From positions 1 to 19,113 of the forward strand of contig CANPZQ010000026.1 of the NCBI GenBank assembly GCA_947588775.1: 19,113 nucleotides of DNA. Reading direction: 5' to 3'. Each line of letters opens with the position of its first letter. The first letter of the stretch is position 1. Under the pieces are notes generated by a model. That model was given only the letters and a program-made list of their open reading frames with translations. It was not told the origin of the DNA and did not search any database. The position numbers were made by a program, and so were the translations under genes. Below are positions 16,481 to 19,113 of this stretch, one piece after another. This DNA is from an uncultured Clostridia bacterium (GTDB lineage: Bacteria; Bacillota; Clostridia; Oscillospirales; Ruminococcaceae).

Positions 16481-16795
16481 ATGTTGATTAAGAAACTGTT
16501 TTCGCGCCGCGGCGAAACATATGTCGAGCTGCTGGTTTCGGTCGCGCTTCTGGCACTTGCGATGGCAATGCTTACGGGTATGCTGGCGACAGCCTACCGC
16601 CTCGACATGGCCTCTCGCGAGGGGGACAAGGATATTAACGAACAGCTTCAAGTTGCCGAACTTTATGAGGGAGTGCCCGATACGGGGACAGTTACCGTAA
16701 CCGGTGGTGGTACCGGACCCGCGAGTATCAGCGTGAACATTTACGGCGAAAAAGGCAGCCTGCAATCTTACAAAAAAGAAGCTTCGGGAGGCTAA
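16481..16795 (+). CDS. Short PilV/GspI-like minor pseudopilin
   Basis: This protein has only 104 residues. The leader runs to G11 and the mature start is E12-T-Y-V-E16, which gives the needed Glu at +5 but also a rare Glu at +1 in place of Phe or another hydrophobic residue. A hydrophobic helix follows to about residue 37 and a small C-terminal domain of about 65 residues that is rich in Gly/Thr/Val. It starts 2 bp after the preceding stop codon, with GGGGAG as SD, and its stop is 1 bp before the next ATG. Size and order suggest a PilV/GspI-type minor pilin; detailed assignment is uncertain. Confidence 0.75.
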   Translation: MLIKKLFSRRGETYVELLVSVALLALAMAMLTGMLATAYRLDMASREGDKDINEQLQVAELYEGVPDTGTVTVTGGGTGPASISVNIYGEKGSLQSYKKEASGG

Positions 16796-16796
16796 G

Positions 16797-17441
16797 ATGA
16801 TTAAGAAACTTAAAAGCCGCGCCGGGCTCACGCTGACCGAGCTGATGGTGACGACGGTTATTCTAAGCCTGTTTTCGATGGCCGCGCTTGTGGGGATTTC
16901 GACGGCGTTTTCCGCGCGCCGAAGCCACATTCTTGCCGCCGACGCCGACATTTTAAAGGCGAGCGTGACGGAGGTTATTACGCAGGAAATCCGCCTCGGA
17001 AAAGGGTTTCAGATAGTGCGCTGTGATAAAGACGCTGACGGCAATGAAGTTGAGAGCGCAGTCGAGGATGGGACCGCAGGTCCGCGGCTGAAGTACAACA
17101 ACGCCGGTACGCCGGTTGTCGGGCAGGTTCCGAAAGATAATGCGGTCATGTTAATCATTGAAACTGAACGCGACGGCAAACATTTTGGCAGGCTATATAA
17201 ACGTTTCGACTTGAGAAAGGTTGAGGACGATTCAGACCCGCCCAAAACCGAGCCGTTTTATCAGAAAATCATGAGCGACATGGCCTACGGCGAGGGCGGC
17301 AATCTAAGCTTGAAGAATTTGTCGTTTACCATGAAGGAAAAAGGCGGAAAGCACTTCATCACCGTTCAGTTCGATATATATGAAGGCGAAGATCGTCTGG
17401 TGACATCTGCGGATTTCGACGTTGTCCCGATAAATCAATAA
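16797..17441 (+). CDS. PilW/GspJ-like minor pseudopilin
   Basis: This 214-residue prepilin has a leader ending at G10, mature start L11-T-L-T-E15 with Glu at +5, a hydrophobic helix to about residue 34 and a soluble beta-rich domain. The length and the ADADILKASVTEVITQEIRLG region after the helix resemble the GspJ/PilW minor pseudopilins. It is the last gene of the operon, coupled to the previous gene (1-bp gap) and followed directly by a strong terminator. With the GspK-like and GspI-like proteins it would complete a tip trimer. Confidence 0.78.
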   Translation: MIKKLKSRAGLTLTELMVTTVILSLFSMAALVGISTAFSARRSHILAADADILKASVTEVITQEIRLGKGFQIVRCDKDADGNEVESAVEDGTAGPRLKYNNAGTPVVGQVPKDNAVMLIIETERDGKHFGRLYKRFDLRKVEDDSDPPKTEPFYQKIMSDMAYGEGGNLSLKNLSFTMKEKGGKHFITVQFDIYEGEDRLVTSADFDVVPINQ

Positions 17442-17468
17442 AAGCCTGCCATGGGGCGGGCTTTTTTG
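17442..17468 (+). terminator. Rho-independent terminator of the pilus operon
   Basis: Directly after the stop codon, AAGCCTGCC pairs with GGCGGGCTT (one T-G pair) around a short ATGG loop, and T6 follows at 17462-17467. This ends the approximately 17-kb operon. Confidence 0.9.
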
Positions 17469-17711
17469 TTGGGGTTTTGTGCGGAAGTATGGGTGCGCGG
17501 TGCCGCCGGCGCGGGGACGGAGCTGGTTCCTGCGCCCCACCCGCCCGCCCGCAGGGTTTTGACTATGCGGGTCGCTCCGTCCCCGCGCCTTGCTTGGGCG
17601 GAGTGTGAGGGCGAGGTATTAGGGGCCTTTTTGTTGGGGCTGCATGAGGCTGGCTTTATGGTTCTATCATTGAATTGTGTGAGAGGCACATTTGGGTGTT
17701 AGTGCCTTTTT
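17469..17711. other. Intergenic region with an inverted repeat and repeated terminator-like tails
   Basis: No supported gene is seen. A perfect 16-bp inverted repeat (17508-17523 and 17574-17589, GGCGCGGGGACGGAGC and its complement) encloses 50 bases. The tail CTTTTTTGTTGGGG after the operon terminator (17461-17474) recurs at 17627-17639 (one T shorter) and at 17706-17719. The last copy follows a stem AGGCAC/GTGCCT (17684-17689/17702-17707) and looks like a second terminator. This suggests duplicated terminator modules. Confidence 0.55.
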
Positions 17712-17713
17712 TG
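17684..17713 (+). terminator. Second terminator-like hairpin
   Basis: Stem AGGCAC (17684-17689) and GTGCCT (17702-17707) enclose a 12-nt loop, followed by T-rich TTTTTG. The same tail sequence as in the main operon terminator follows. It could be a backup terminator or part of the adjacent repeat. Confidence 0.5.
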
Positions 17714-17714
17714 T

Positions 17715-17968
17715 TGGGGGAACCAACGCCAGCGACAAAACTTGCTTTTCGGACTTCGCGGTCATAAATGACCGACCGCTCGTCCTCAAAGAGTTTTGTT
17801 CCGCTGTCGTAGGCGAGGGTTCCCCCGGAAAAAACAGTCCACCGGACTGTTTTTTTGATTCCCCTTCCTGCGCTTGCTGGCGCATGAGAGATTTCGCGCT
17901 CTGCGGAGCGCGACAAGGGGCTCCGCCCCTTGACCCTGCGGCCTTTGAAAAGGCCGGCGAAACTTTTA
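17715..17968 (+). repeat. Hairpin-rich dispersed repeat, copy A
   Basis: A structured element of about 250 bp. The left half (17715-17828) is a long imperfect palindrome with GGTCATAAATGACC (17760-17773) at the tip and GGGGGAACC/GGTTCCCCC at the base. The right half has four stem-loops. They are AAAAAACAGTCC with GGACTGTTTTTT (17829-17855), CGCGCTC with GAGCGCG (17895-17912), CAAGGGGC with GCCCCTTG (17914-17932) and GGCCTTT with AAAGGCC (17940-17955). Bases 17769-17968 match the reverse complement of 18914-19113 across the whole length with scattered changes. It may be a MITE-like element or a structured RNA. Confidence 0.8.
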
Positions 17969-17989
17969 GTTTTGGGGGAGGGGAGATTA

Positions 17990-18020
17990 CGAAAAAATAC
18001 CGGGGGTCTTGGGCTCCCGG
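17990..18020 (-). terminator. Rho-independent terminator of the ZIP gene
   Basis: On the minus strand, downstream of the ZIP stop codon (TAA at 18028-18030), CCGGGAGCC and GACCCCCGG form a partly paired stem (18000-18020) with a CAA loop. A TATTTTTT stretch (17991-17999 region) follows. Confidence 0.75.
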
Positions 18021-18027
18021 CGGGTTG

Positions 18028-18879
18028 TTAAATATATATAACCAACAGGCCTACTATCATTCCTATCAGAATCGCGAAGGCGGGCTTTTTGGAACGCCAC
18101 ATCAGGATTGCTTCGGGAATCAGTTCGCCGAAAACGACGTAAATCATCGCGCCGGCGGCGAAGGAGAGCGCGAGGCAGAGGGCGGCGGGGCCGAGCTCGC
18201 CGAGGGCATAGCCGATGATTGCGCCGATTATGGTGGGCGCGCCGCTGAGGGCGGTTACCAGAACTGCGCGCAGGCGGGGCATTCCTCCCGAAATCAGCGG
18301 AACCGAAACGGCCATGCCTTCGGGAATATTATGAAGCCCGATGATAATCGCCATCACGAGGCCCGCGCGGTCCATGACGGTTTCCGCGCCTGTGTAGGAA
18401 ACGCCGATAACCATACCCTCGGGGAGGTTGTGGAGGGCGATTGCGCACGCCATAATCACCCCCGCGACGAACATTTCGCGGAAATTACCGGTTTCGCGGT
18501 GATGCGAGTAGTGGTCGCTGTGAATGAGTTCGTTGAGGTCGTCGGCGGTTTCGGGGTGAGTTTGGTCGATGTGCTTGACCTCGCGGTTAGTGTTTGTGTC
18601 AATGACTTTGTTGAGGCCGTAGACGACGAGATAACCGATGATGAGCCCGGCGATGGTTAAAAATAGGTAGCTGAGGCTTGTTTCGCCGGAGGGGTTAATC
18701 GCGTCGGCGATGAGGTCAAAGCAGACGACGGAGAGCATCACGCCGCCGGCGAAGCTCAGAAATAGGCTGACGACCTTTGAGGAATCGCGTTTAGCGACGC
18801 TTCCGATGAGGCCGCCGAGCCCCGTCCCGACGACGCCGGAAATAAACGTCACGATAACAATCCAGACATAAGCAGACAT
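18028..18879 (-). CDS. ZIP-family divalent metal transporter (ZupT-like)
   Basis: This integral membrane protein of 283 residues imports Zn2+ and/or other divalent metals. It has about eight hydrophobic segments and the two metal-site motifs of the family, HNLPEG (150-155) and HNIPEG (183-188), on adjacent helices; GELIPE (251-256) lies later. A His-rich cytoplasmic loop at about 103-127 (H103, H108, H120, H123, H126, H127) separates transmembrane helices 3 and 4, as in ZIP proteins. The ATG at 18879 is preferred over an in-frame TTG at 18891 because TGGAG lies 6 nt upstream of the ATG. It is transcribed toward the pilus operon and ends convergently with it. Inverted repeats flank it on both sides. 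Metal specificity cannot be read from sequence. Confidence 0.93.
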   Translation of the reverse strand: MSAYVWIVIVTFISGVVGTGLGGLIGSVAKRDSSKVVSLFLSFAGGVMLSVVCFDLIADAINPSGETSLSYLFLTIAGLIIGYLVVYGLNKVIDTNTNREVKHIDQTHPETADDLNELIHSDHYSHHRETGNFREMFVAGVIMACAIALHNLPEGMVIGVSYTGAETVMDRAGLVMAIIIGLHNIPEGMAVSVPLISGGMPRLRAVLVTALSGAPTIIGAIIGYALGELGPAALCLALSFAAGAMIYVVFGELIPEAILMWRSKKPAFAILIGMIVGLLVIYI

Positions 18880-18913
18880 ATAAATCTCCAATCAGCGGTA
18901 AAGTTAAAAAACT

Positions 18914-19113
18914 TAAAAGTTTCGCCGGCCTTTTCAAAGGCCGCAGGGTCAAGGGACAGCGTCCCTTGTCGCGGCCCGCAGGCCGCGAAATCTCTTATGC
19001 GTAAGCAAGCGCAGGAGGGGGAGCCAGAAAATCAGCCCGGTGGGCTGTTTTCTGCGGGGGAACCCTCGCCTACGACAGCGGAACAAAACTCTTTGAGGAC
19101 GAGCGGTCGGTCA
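18914..19113 (-). repeat. Hairpin-rich dispersed repeat, copy B (inverted, cut by window end)
   Basis: This is the reverse complement of copy A over about 200 bp; the left palindromic half would extend beyond 19113. The stems are kept but with paired changes. CAGCCC/GGGCTG (19033-19047) replaces CAGTCC/GGACTG. CGCGGCC/GGCCGCG (18970-18987) replaces CGCGCTC/GAGCGCG. CAAGGGAC/GTCCCTTG (18950-18968) replaces CAAGGGGC/GCCCCTTG. It begins about 35 bp upstream of the ZIP start codon, so the ZIP promoter may lie inside it. I see no clear -10/-35 pair there. Confidence 0.8.

Noticed and set aside
17451..17702. An 83-codon open frame after the pilus operon
   Set aside because: It starts inside the operon terminator and runs through inverted repeats. 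No SD and no protein-like composition.
17692..18660. A 322-codon plus-strand open frame across the repeat and opposite the ZIP gene
   Set aside because: It covers repeat copy A and runs antisense to a clear ZIP transporter. The translation is low in recognisable structure and rich in Gly/Glu/Ala, as expected from the GC-rich antisense strand.
17715..19113. CRISPR array
   Set aside because: Only two long inverted copies, with no short regularly spaced direct repeats or spacers.

Overview
The window is dominated by one long plus-strand operon (about 251-17441) that encodes a complete Gram-positive type IV pilus (T4P) machine. It is followed by a strong terminator, a structured intergenic region and a minus-strand ZIP-family metal transporter. 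Moderately GC-rich DNA, AGGAGG-type ribosome binding sites, a PilB/PilT/PilC/PilM/PilN/PilO set and no secretin (PilQ) or PilP gene suggest a Gram-positive anaerobe of the Clostridia (Oscillospirales/Ruminococcus-like, possibly an uncultured gut or rumen lineage). That placement is inference from protein style, not from a marker gene.

Layout. 1-250: a pyrimidine-rich stretch, an AT-rich stretch, a G9 tract, a near-consensus promoter (TTGACA-N16-TATAAT) and an 85-nt leader. 251-4260: the motor genes pilB (extension ATPase with a predicted c-di-GMP-binding MshEN domain), pilT (retraction ATPase) and pilC (platform). 4264-5739: one divergent pseudopilin and two tandem major pilin genes. 5740-5924: a gap with several stem-loops. 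5925-8933: pilD (prepilin peptidase), then the inner assembly genes pilM, pilN-like and pilO-like. 8956-17441: a 2265-residue prepilin-like protein followed by three small minor pseudopilins (GspK/PilX-, PilV/GspI- and PilW/GspJ-like). 17442-18027: terminators and the first copy of a hairpin-rich repeat. 18028-18879: the ZIP transporter on the minus strand. 18914-19113: the second, inverted copy of the repeat, cut by the window edge.

How it works together. PilD removes the short leader from every prepilin. PilM/N/O with PilC form the membrane platform. PilB and PilT drive extension and retraction. The two major pilins probably build the shaft. The last four genes look like a tip-initiation complex in which the normal small pseudopilin has been replaced by, or fused to, a giant modular adhesin. 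This protein has a class III prepilin signal, two GLUG-like beta-helix blocks, three tandem domains of about 140-150 residues and a Cys/His-rich repeat tail.

The two most unusual things here are the giant modular pseudopilin and the pair of inverted hairpin-rich repeats flanking the ZIP gene. The repeat copies differ by paired (compensatory) substitutions in their stems.
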